Assembly: GCA_964398185.1 (NCBI GenBank)
Contig: CAYNML010000005.1
Coordinates: 1-64,000, forward strand
Length of the DNA stretch: 64,000 nt
From: Fen-1058 sp964398185
GTDB lineage: Bacteria; Chloroflexota; Anaerolineae; Fen-1058
Direction of reading: 5' to 3'
Positions 33,704-40,127 of the stretch are shown in pieces. How positions within the stretch are numbered: the stretch's first letter is position 1; the number at the start of each line of letters is the position of its first letter. The position numbers and the translations under genes are program-made. The notes beneath the pieces are model-generated. The model saw only the letters and a list, made by a program, of their open reading frames with translations, was not told the DNA's origin and ran no database searches.

Positions 33704-34063
33704 TCAACGCCAATCGCTCAGATATTCCAGACAATCACGCATTTCACCGGTCGAGCGGACATTCAGCAACTTCATCAAACGGCGCAGCACAACTCCAACC
33801 TGCAATTGATCCGAAACAATAATTCCCGCATGATGTTTGCCAGCCGCCAGATACTCGGCGTGCAAGCGGGCAAAGTCACGCGTATTGTAGGTCACAACGG
33901 CGCGTCCCAATGAAGTCGCATAGTCCAGATGGTGTTGATCAGGCATGTGTACCTGCCCCGCTTCACTGGCCGTGAGCAAGTCGACCGCGCGCGATCGCAA
34001 CGCCTTGACCAGATCGCGGCTCATGGTGTCTTCGTCGAGATATAATCGGATCGGATCATCCAC
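33704..34063 (-). CDS. DUF5615 family PIN-like protein (probable toxin)
   Basis: 119 residues: DPIRLYLDEDTMSRDLVKAL at the N-terminus and AVVTYNTRDFARLHAEYL in the middle are the standard DUF5615 motifs, with acidic residues of a Mut7-C/PIN-like nuclease site. It overlaps the upstream DUF433 gene by 8 bp. Together they form a common toxin-antitoxin-like pair. No target is known. Confidence 0.85.
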   Translation of the reverse strand: MDDPIRLYLDEDTMSRDLVKALRSRAVDLLTASEAGQVHMPDQHHLDYATSLGRAVVTYNTRDFARLHAEYLAAGKHHAGIIVSDQLQVGVVLRRLMKLLNVRSTGEMRDCLEYLSDWR

Positions 34064-34451
34064 GCGACGCTACCCCAAACTCTTGCTTGACGGTGTCTTC
34101 CGCGTTGGCTTGCAGATCGGCTTCGATCTCGCTGCGATTGAGGTGATAATACGCCAGCGCCGCATACACCAGCGCTAAATCCAACTCGGTTTGGTCGGCG
34201 ATTTCTTCGGGAGTCAGACCCAGCTTGTAGTGCCCGACTATCGTCCGCACGGTGACGCCCGTCCCGGCGATGACAGGCCGGCCGCCGCGCAATTGTGGAT
34301 TAGTCGTGATCACACCCGCCAACGGGCGCCCCCCGGTCGCCACCAGGCGATCGAGCGTTTCGATCGGATCGGCGTGTTCGCGCGTCGCCAGTGTTTGCAA
34401 ACGAGCGTATACATTGGCCGGGATTTCAACTGTGATCATGGAAGTGGTCAT
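34056..34451 (-). CDS. DUF433 family antitoxin-like protein
   Basis: 131 residues. The DUF433 core reads GGRPVIAGTGVTVRTIVGHY, KLGLTPEEIADQTELDLALV and AALAYYHLNRSEIEADL, a helix-turn-helix-like fold. The first 40 residues (MITVEIPANVYARLQTLA) resemble a ribbon or AbrB-type segment. A strong site GGGAGG precedes ATG 34451. It should bind both the operon DNA and the DUF5615 protein. Confidence 0.85.
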   Translation of the reverse strand: MTTSMITVEIPANVYARLQTLATREHADPIETLDRLVATGGRPLAGVITTNPQLRGGRPVIAGTGVTVRTIVGHYKLGLTPEEIADQTELDLALVYAALAYYHLNRSEIEADLQANAEDTVKQEFGVASRG

Positions 34452-34554
34452 CGTTACCTCCCTGAGTGGACGGCTTCTTCAGTGTCAAGTATACCACTGC
34501 CTTAACCGACAGGCCCCGTTTCGCTTTTGTTCACAAATGAGATTGCTCTTTCCC

Positions 34555-34607
34555 GAAAGACTACAACGGATTGAATCCGCTTGAGCCTCAATCCGATGTA
34601 GTCTTTC
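34555..34607. repeat. 20-bp near-perfect inverted repeat
   Basis: GAAAGACTACAACGGATTGA and TCAATCCGATGTAGTCTTTC pair at 19 of 20 positions around a 13-base loop. It belongs to the CCCGGAAGACTACAACGG family bordering both ends of the retroelement region. Confidence 0.7.
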
Positions 34608-34826
34608 CTTGCCATCACGCCGAAGAAAACCTGCCAGGTCTTTTGACGCAAAGTGTAGCCCCGCTTCAACGTTCACTCGGCGAGCTACCAGAGGAAGCAG
34701 GGCCGGTTTGATATTTGGCTGGCCGCACAGCGGCCTCAGCCGGGAACGGGCAGCGCTGGCTCTACAATCAGGCTCCGTCTCGCCTCTGTCGAGAACGAGA
34801 TTTTCCGGCCAAGTCTGGGGAGTCAT
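34608..34826. other. Non-coding stretch beyond the DGR template
   Basis: Apart from AAAACCTGCCAGGTC (34626-34640) I see no gene or clear motif. It is directly downstream of the template repeat in transcription direction and may form the 3' part of the template RNA. Confidence 0.4.
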
Positions 34827-34938
34827 GAGAGAACACCCGAAAACCGCTATTGTTGTTGAAGTTGTCGGGGATGTTCCTGTTACGATTCGCACAGCGCACG
34901 TTGTTACGATTGTTGTTCCACGAGCCGCCCCGCACGCT
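34827..34938 (-). repeat. DGR template repeat (TR)
   Basis: 112 bp, read on the minus strand as AGCGTGCGGGGCGGCTCG followed by many AAC/AAT codons (Trp-Asn-Asn-Asn-Arg-Asn-Asn in the target frame) and ending GGTTTTCGGGTGTTCTCTC. It is a near-copy of 36488-36597. Concentration of Asn codons at exposed positions is the classical template design, because adenines are the bases that the reverse transcriptase miscopies. It sits 34 bp after the avd stop. Confidence 0.95.
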
Positions 34939-34972
34939 GTGCCGCCCGGCCCCGCAAGAAGAAACCGGGGTT

Positions 34973-35308
34973 CTACGTCGCCGTCTTTTTCTGCCAGCCG
35001 CCCAGTAAGCGCCCGACCTCGGCCAGCATCCGCGCCGCGTGTTCATATTGGCCCATGCTGATCAAGTGTAGATCGCGGCTCATGCGCAAATGCGTTCGGA
35101 GTTTATCCAATTCAGCGTCGGCCGCGATCAGCGCCTCACGCGGTTGGCGCGCGTGCGCGGCATCAATGAGCAGTTTCTGAAAGTGCAGGGCTTCATGCTG
35201 CAACGCACCCGCCATAACGAAGCGCTGCTGGCGCGGAAATTTGATCGTCAAGGGAATGAGCCAAACGACAAAGTCATATGTCTTGCTGAAGATGGGTGAT
35301 TGGTTCAT
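34973..35308 (-). CDS. avd: DGR accessory variability determinant (Avd-like four-helix protein)
   Basis: 111 residues, almost wholly helical and basic: FSKTYDFVVWLIPLTIKFPR at the start, then ALHFQKLLIDAAHA and LRTHLRMSRDLHLISMGQYE. This matches the bAvd/four-helix-bundle (S23-like) family, which forms a pentameric barrel binding the RT and template RNA. It overlaps the RT gene by 35 bp and lies directly before the TR, as in many DGRs. GAGGATC precedes ATG 35308. Confidence 0.88.
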   Translation of the reverse strand: MNQSPIFSKTYDFVVWLIPLTIKFPRQQRFVMAGALQHEALHFQKLLIDAAHARQPREALIAADAELDKLRTHLRMSRDLHLISMGQYEHAARMLAEVGRLLGGWQKKTAT

Positions 35309-36380
35309 GTGATCCTCGCTTTGATTTCAGTGGAAGGGGATGTGAGAAGATCGAACGCCGCAAGCCCCACGTGTCGCCGTGGGCCACGTGCGCAATCCAA
35401 CCCTGCACGGCGATCTGAATTTGATCGAAGTCGATCTGACCGGCGGCGCGCCGTTCACACAGACGCGCATAGCGCCGTTGAAAAGCCACGCCGTTGCGCC
35501 GCTTGAGGCGACGATGATCCGGGTAGACGCGCCACCCCAGAAACGGGATGCCGGTCGTCACCGGAAATACAGCGGCTTCAGGCTCATGCAAGCGCAGGCG
35601 CAATGACGCAGCGAATGCGATCAATTGTTTCTTCCAGACGTGCAGCACGGATTTGTCGGCAGCAAACAGCAGAAAGTCGTCGACGTAGCGCACGTAAGCC
35701 GCGCATTTGAGGTCACGCTTGACGAAGTGATCGAGCGGATTGAGATAGACGTTGGCCCAGAACTGCGAGGTGAGATTGCCGATGGGCAAACCATGTGGCC
35801 GCAGCGCCGCAAAGAGATCGTCGCCGGGAAAGTAGGGCAGCGTCTCGGCGGCATGGATGCCTGCTCCGCCATCCAGAATTCGATCCATCAGCCACAGCGT
35901 CTGCGGATCGCGGATGACGCGCCGGAACTGTTCGCGCAGGATGGCGTGATCCATGCTGGGGAAGAAATGCTGCACGTCGCACTTGAGCACATACGGATAG
36001 CGCCGGGCAAAGTCCTGCGCCCGATCCAGCGCGGCGTGCGTGCCTTTGCCCACGCGGCAGGCATATGAATCGTCGACGAAACGCTGCTCGAACAGCGGCT
36101 CGACGACGTTGCACAGCGCGTGATGCACCACCCGATCCCGAAACGGCGCGGCCGAGATGAGGCGCGGCTTGGGATCATAGACGGTGAAGTTGTGATACGA
36201 ACCGGGCCGGTAGGTCTGCGCGCGCAGTTCGTCTTGCAGTTCCAGCAGGTTGTCTTCCAGATCGTATTCAAAGCCGGACACGTCCCACCGGCTGCGTTTG
36301 CCGCGCGCGGCGCGCTTGAACGCCAGGCACAGATTCTCAAATTCGGTGATCAACGGGTACAGATGCTTGTGTGTTTTCAT
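35274..36380 (-). CDS. DGR reverse transcriptase
   Basis: 368 residues. Palm motifs are intact: KCDVQHFFPSMDH with the first catalytic Asp (about residue 135), RYVDDFLLF with the YVDD centre (about 232-235) and FLGWRVYP. The segment LPIGNLTSQFWAN (about 199-210) carries the (I/L)GxxxSQ motif that marks DGR enzymes rather than group II intron or retron RTs and is linked to their low fidelity at adenine. The start ATG 36380 has AAAGGAGG upstream; a reading from 36425 would run into the hairpin. No maturase or endonuclease domain is present. Confidence 0.95.
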   Translation of the reverse strand: MKTHKHLYPLITEFENLCLAFKRAARGKRSRWDVSGFEYDLEDNLLELQDELRAQTYRPGSYHNFTVYDPKPRLISAAPFRDRVVHHALCNVVEPLFEQRFVDDSYACRVGKGTHAALDRAQDFARRYPYVLKCDVQHFFPSMDHAILREQFRRVIRDPQTLWLMDRILDGGAGIHAAETLPYFPGDDLFAALRPHGLPIGNLTSQFWANVYLNPLDHFVKRDLKCAAYVRYVDDFLLFAADKSVLHVWKKQLIAFAASLRLRLHEPEAAVFPVTTGIPFLGWRVYPDHRRLKRRNGVAFQRRYARLCERRAAGQIDFDQIQIAVQGWIAHVAHGDTWGLRRSIFSHPLPLKSKRGSHEPITHLQQDI

Positions 36381-36397
36381 TGGCCTCCTTTGCCAAC

Positions 36398-36423
36398 AAA
36401 AAATCGTGGGGGCAAGCCCCCAC
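36398..36423 (-). terminator. Strong hairpin between VR/target and RT
   Basis: On the minus strand GTGGGGGC-TT-GCCCCCAC is followed by GA and a run of T. It looks like an intrinsic terminator after the target gene. It is also a GC-rich palindrome 64 bp past the VR end, the side on which some DGRs need a hairpin for target recognition. Confidence 0.7.
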
Positions 36424-36487
36424 ACCCCCAGAAAAACAGCACGCCAGAAACCAGTAACCAGAATTCAGGAACCAGAAATAGAGCCAG

Positions 36488-36597
36488 GAGAGAACACCCG
36501 AAAACCGCTAACGTTGAGGAAGTCGCCGGGGATGAACCTGTTACGATCCGCACAGCGCACGTCGTTACGAACGAGGCCCCGAGCCGCCCCGCACGCT
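36488..36597 (-). repeat. DGR variable repeat (VR)
   Basis: 110 bp matching TR 34827-34938. Fourteen unambiguous substitutions all fall on template adenines (for example AAC to GCC, AAC to TTC, AAC to CTC, AAT to GTT twice, AAT to GAT, GAC to GGC). The invariant 3' block GGTTTTCGGGTGTTCTCTC is the probable initiation-of-mutagenic-homology end. VR is 2 bp shorter than TR, within the segment just after GGCGGCTCG. Confidence 0.95.
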
Positions 36598-39087
36598 TCT
36601 CCTTGTGTGCTCCTCGTCGTACCATGAATTCGTCCACTCCCAGACATTGCCGCTCATATCGCTGGCTCCGGCCATGCTGTTGCCCGCTTCGAACTGACCG
36701 ACCATCGTCGTCGAAGCAACTTCATAACCTTTGTCTTTAAGCCACTGGTCCCAATCTAAATCATTTTTGCCTCCCCAGAATTCGGCGCAGTTCAAGCGGT
36801 CTCGATCGAACTTCTCGCCCCACGGGTATTCGCGCCCGTCGGTGTGGCGCGCGGCGCGTTCCCATTCCTCTTCGGTGGGCAAGCGAACGGGCTTGCCCAG
36901 TTCATGTGACAGCCAATTACAGTAGGCTTCGGCTTCAAACCAACTCACTCCGACCACCGGCGCAAGTGGATTGTTCCATTTCAGATCGTGCCAGAAGTAA
37001 GGCTCACCACGTTTCTCTTTCGGGCGCTCGGCAAGCCAATTCTTCTCGTAATCTTCAGTGGCTTTGCTGTCATACGTGCCGGTGCGCCAGGCCCAACCGT
37101 CGTCGCTCCAATATTCGCGCTTGGCGTAACCCTCAGCATCCACAAAACGGCGGTACTGCAAATTGGTCACAGGATACTTGGCTATTTGATACGGCTTGTC
37201 AATCACGACCTTTCGCTTGTCTTCGCCATACAAGAATGCCCCGGCGGGAATGGTGATGAAGGCATCCAGATCAGCGGGCATCCAGCCCACGCGGCCCAGG
37301 ATAAAACCGGCGTCGCGTTGCACCGTGGGCAAGAGCGATCGGTTGTGACAAGCCGCCAGCAAAGCATCCTTCACTTCATGCGCCACCGCGCGGCTCAGGC
37401 CCATCTCACCCACGTCTTCCAAACAGTTGCCTGCCAGCAGGATATTGGTGCAGGCGTCGTCGCCAGCGCAGTCCATCTTCAAAATCGCACGCACCACCTC
37501 GCCCGCCTTGCGCGGCTCTTCACGCACCAGGCCCCAGACACCTACAGCCAGCAAGATCGTCTCGCGCCATGCGGGATCAGCCACGTATTTGCCGATCAGC
37601 GCGAGGCTGTCATCGAGTTTCAATTGGCCTTTCTGCGCCAGGCCGCGTGCGGCCAGCGCCTCTTCAAAGGTCAAGTGGATAAAGCCATAGCGCCCCTGCC
37701 CGCGCTCCAGCAGCAGGTTAGAATATTTGTGGACGCTGTCCAGAAAGTCACGCGCCCGCGCGCGCGCCTCGCCGCGCCGCAGGCCCCAGTCATCACCCAT
37801 GAAGTGATCGGTCAGCCAGTCGATCAGGCGCTCTTCGGAGATCAGGCCGTATGTCGGATTTTCCTCGCGCAGCGACAGCGCCAGCGGCCCCAGCACCGAC
37901 ACCGTTTCCAGATAATCCAGCGGCGGCCCCACGGGCTTCTTGTCCAACGCGCGGGCTTTGCTCCACGCGCTGATCAACGTCTTCAAGTACAGCTCGTACA
38001 ACTCCACGCGATGGTTGGGCAGCGATACACCCTGCCGCTTGATCAGCGCAAGGATGGTCAACAACAGCGGATTGCTGGCGAGATTCGCCACGCCGGGATT
38101 GGCGTCGAGGGCCTCGATCAAACTAACGCGTTCTCTTTCGGCTGCGTTGGCGGCTTCTTCGGTGTTGCCCTTGGTACTCTTCTCGAAAGCCGTGCACCAC
38201 TTGCGCGCGAAGTCTTCAATCGCCTGTCGATCGAAATCGAGCAGCGTGTACAACGTCCAGTCTTTGGGATTCAACGGCGATTCACGATAGCCGACGACGC
38301 GGCTGGTCACGACGATCTTATTGCCCTGCCCGATCGCTTCGTGCGCGAAGGCTTCGACCTTTTCAACCAGGTTCGCGCGGTTTTGCTGCACTTCGTCGAG
38401 ACCGTCAAGCAAGATTACGGCTCGGCCTTGCTTGATCGCTTCGTCGAACAGCGGGCCTAAGTTGTCCATACCTTTCGCCAGCCCGGCAAAGTAGGCAGGT
38501 AAATACTGCTGCAAGTTGGCATCGCTTTTTGACAGCGCATCGGCATACGCATTCAGCGGTACGAGGATGGGCAGCGGCGCATTATCTTCGGCGGCGAGGC
38601 GCAGCGCCAGGTGTTTGAGCAGCGTCGATTTGCCCGAACCCGGATCGCCGATGATGACGATGCGAGTCTGATCGCGCAGGGCTGCTTCGACGCGGACGGG
38701 GGCAACGTCGAAGTGGGCAGAGGCAAGCTCTGCCCCTACGGTTTCGGAATCCATCTTGCGACCGGCTAATCGTCGTTCCCACGTTTCGCCTTTGGGCAAT
38801 TCGGGACGCGCGACCAGCGGCACGTAGACTTCTTCCAAGAGCAGTTCGCGCGACAGCGTCTCCAACTGCGGAATACCCTTGAAGTCCAGCGCGCGATAGG
38901 CGCGCCGCAGATGATCGAGATAATCGCGGCGCAGTTGTTCCAGATCCGGCGGCGGGGTGAAGGGCGGCATCTGGATCACTTGCGTGACGTTGTAGGTGAC
39001 CTTATCGCGGCCTACCACATCGCCGCCGACATTCACATTATTCGCGTTGATGTCTACTCCGCCGCTGCGGTTGTTGGAATCAGTCAT
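36565..39087 (-). CDS. DGR target: NACHT NTPase fused to FGE/C-type-lectin variable domain, frameshifted at 3' end
   Basis: 840 residues as read. Residues 1-40 hold VNVGGDVVGRDKV, a motif common at the start of bacterial NACHT/STAND conflict proteins. The NACHT core has Walker A IGDPGSGKST (147-155) and Walker B ILLDGLDEV (225-233), then KIVVTSRVVGY. A helical region extends to about 600. The C-terminal formylglycine-enzyme/CLec fold starts near 609 (FITIPAGAFLYGED, PVVGVSWFEAEAYCNWL, RLPTEEEWERAAR, MSGNVWEWTNSW). The protein stops at GGSGPRS inside VR. Restoring the 2 bases missing relative to TR continues the frame to TGA at 36465, giving 874 residues ending GFRVFSPGSISGS. It is probably a nucleotide-switch sensor with a mutable binding face. 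Confidence 0.9.
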   Translation of the reverse strand: MTDSNNRSGGVDINANNVNVGGDVVGRDKVTYNVTQVIQMPPFTPPPDLEQLRRDYLDHLRRAYRALDFKGIPQLETLSRELLLEEVYVPLVARPELPKGETWERRLAGRKMDSETVGAELASAHFDVAPVRVEAALRDQTRIVIIGDPGSGKSTLLKHLALRLAAEDNAPLPILVPLNAYADALSKSDANLQQYLPAYFAGLAKGMDNLGPLFDEAIKQGRAVILLDGLDEVQQNRANLVEKVEAFAHEAIGQGNKIVVTSRVVGYRESPLNPKDWTLYTLLDFDRQAIEDFARKWCTAFEKSTKGNTEEAANAAERERVSLIEALDANPGVANLASNPLLLTILALIKRQGVSLPNHRVELYELYLKTLISAWSKARALDKKPVGPPLDYLETVSVLGPLALSLREENPTYGLISEERLIDWLTDHFMGDDWGLRRGEARARARDFLDSVHKYSNLLLERGQGRYGFIHLTFEEALAARGLAQKGQLKLDDSLALIGKYVADPAWRETILLAVGVWGLVREEPRKAGEVVRAILKMDCAGDDACTNILLAGNCLEDVGEMGLSRAVAHEVKDALLAACHNRSLLPTVQRDAGFILGRVGWMPADLDAFITIPAGAFLYGEDKRKVVIDKPYQIAKYPVTNLQYRRFVDAEGYAKREYWSDDGWAWRTGTYDSKATEDYEKNWLAERPKEKRGEPYFWHDLKWNNPLAPVVGVSWFEAEAYCNWLSHELGKPVRLPTEEEWERAARHTDGREYPWGEKFDRDRLNCAEFWGGKNDLDWDQWLKDKGYEVASTTMVGQFEAGNSMAGASDMSGNVWEWTNSWYDEEHTRRSVRGGSGPRS

Positions 39088-39092
39088 GGTGT

Positions 39093-39300
39093 GCTCCCGG
39101 AAGGTTACAACGAATTAAGAAAGCAGCGAATTTCAAGACGGTAACTGAAGTTTTGCAAAGTTGTGTCTGGAATCGAGGCTTTAGCCGGTTTTGCTGGTGA
39201 TTTCGGCACCCGGCTGAAGCCTCGACTCCAGTTTTGCAAAAGTCCAGACGGTAAGTCCCATTCGCTTGATTCCACATTCGTTGTAGTGGCTGCGGTTATT
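39093..39300. repeat. Nested palindromes upstream of the DGR target
   Basis: An outer CTCCCGGAAGGTTACAACG / CATTCGTTGTAGTGG element encloses the hairpin TGGAATCGAGGCTTTAGCCGG (39168-39188) and CCGGCTGAAGCCTCGACTCCA (39210-39230). TTTTGCAAA words and GACGGTAA words are also mirrored. One palindrome appears inserted in another. No start-proximal promoter for the target could be picked out here. Confidence 0.65.
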
Positions 39301-39330
39301 GTATGATCGAAGTGATGGCAGGTCAAAAGC

Positions 39331-39427
39331 GACCTCGGAGGTTTTTGCAGCACAGCGGGTTGAGATTGACGTGAAGCAGCAGCATCAATCTAGCGGAGGC
39401 AGCCAGCAGGTGAAAACCTCCGAGGTC
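39331..39427. repeat. 15-bp perfect inverted repeat element
   Basis: GACCTCGGAGGTTTT (39331-39345) and AAAACCTCCGAGGTC (39413-39427) border a 67-bp core without coding signal. It is the same family as 7803-7866. Confidence 0.7.
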
Positions 39428-39494
39428 TTGAGAATTCGGGTATCATTAGCCCTGTCCTCTTGGACACGCCATCTTCATTCACAGGAGCCTCTCA

Positions 39495-40052
39495 ATGAAA
39501 CCGCGTTGGTTGATGTTGTTCGGCTTGCTGCTGTTATCGATCACTTTGCTGGCGTGTTCGCTGGTGAGTTCCGCCACACCCACCGCGCCGACGGGCGGCG
39601 CACAACCGATCGAGTCTACGGCGACCCCCAAAGCGACGCTGCCACCCATCGCGCCCGGCACCGAATCGATCCCCACGCGCAGACCGCCGACTGTCACACC
39701 CACCCTTCAAGCCAGCGCCACACCTACACCCACCCCCACCGCAACGCTGGTGATACCGACGGCGACGAAGATCCCCGTCTCTAGCGGGCCGCTGGACTTC
39801 GCGGTCAGCATCGTCGGCTGCCGGCTCGATCCCACGCGCGGCGGCGGCGTGATCTTGACGATGCGCATTGACGCGACGGGCGGCAACGGCATCTATACGT
39901 ATTTCCGCGAGAACGAAAAAGTACAGCGCACCTTCGAACGTCCCGCCACCAAGGGCACGGCGGTGATCGATGCCTTCCGGGTGGAGTCAGGCGACGGCCA
40001 GAAGGTCGAGAGAAAGGAACGCTTCACCGGCTCACAGTTTGGCTGTCCGTAG
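39495..40052 (+). CDS. Thr/Pro-rich lipoprotein of unknown function
   Basis: 185 residues: lipoprotein signal with lipobox LLAC near residue 21, a Thr/Pro/Ala-rich linker (about 25-95), and a small domain with two Cys (SIVGCRLDPTRGGG and SQFGCP) that may form a disulfide. It is probably anchored on the outer face of the membrane. AGGAG precedes the ATG. The family is not recognised. Confidence 0.7.
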   Translation: MKPRWLMLFGLLLLSITLLACSLVSSATPTAPTGGAQPIESTATPKATLPPIAPGTESIPTRRPPTVTPTLQASATPTPTPTATLVIPTATKIPVSSGPLDFAVSIVGCRLDPTRGGGVILTMRIDATGGNGIYTYFRENEKVQRTFERPATKGTAVIDAFRVESGDGQKVERKERFTGSQFGCP

Positions 40053-40072
40053 GCCCAAGTCTGGCACGAATG

Positions 40073-40107
40073 AAGCGCGCGCTCGATCTGGCATCGAGCG
40101 CGCGCTT
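40073..40107. terminator. Perfect 15-bp bidirectional hairpin
   Basis: AAGCGCGCGCTCGAT, loop CTGGC, then its exact complement lie in the 75-bp gap between two convergent genes. It is probably a terminator for both, although no long T-run follows on either strand. Confidence 0.75.
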
Positions 40108-40127
40108 GTTACTGATCGGCCTAGCCG

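Larger units (their letters stand above)
34827..39087 (-). mobile_element. Diversity-generating retroelement (DGR)
   Basis: All DGR parts lie together on the minus strand: target gene with VR at its 3' end, reverse transcriptase, Avd, then TR. A terminator-like hairpin separates the target from the RT. The RT copies TR RNA with adenine-specific errors, and the cDNA replaces VR, varying the ligand-binding surface of the target. No integrase or phage gene is nearby, so this is a cellular (chromosomal) DGR. Confidence 0.93.

Noticed and set aside
34768..35046. 92-codon minus-strand frame across TR
   Set aside because: It translates TR as the target C-terminus (SVRGGSWNNNRNN), but has no start signal of its own; it is the template repeat, not a gene.
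35274..36380. Group II intron or retron reverse transcriptase
   Set aside because: There is no maturase domain, intron RNA or retron msr/msd; the SQ motif, Avd and TR/VR pair identify a DGR.
36465..36647. 60-codon minus-strand frame at the end of VR
   Set aside because: This is the shifted continuation of the target's C-terminus after the 2-bp deletion, not an independent protein.
36988..38460. 490-codon open frame on the plus strand
   Set aside because: It is antisense to the NACHT target gene, which has clear motifs, and its translation is low-complexity His/Gln/Arg typical of a shadow frame.
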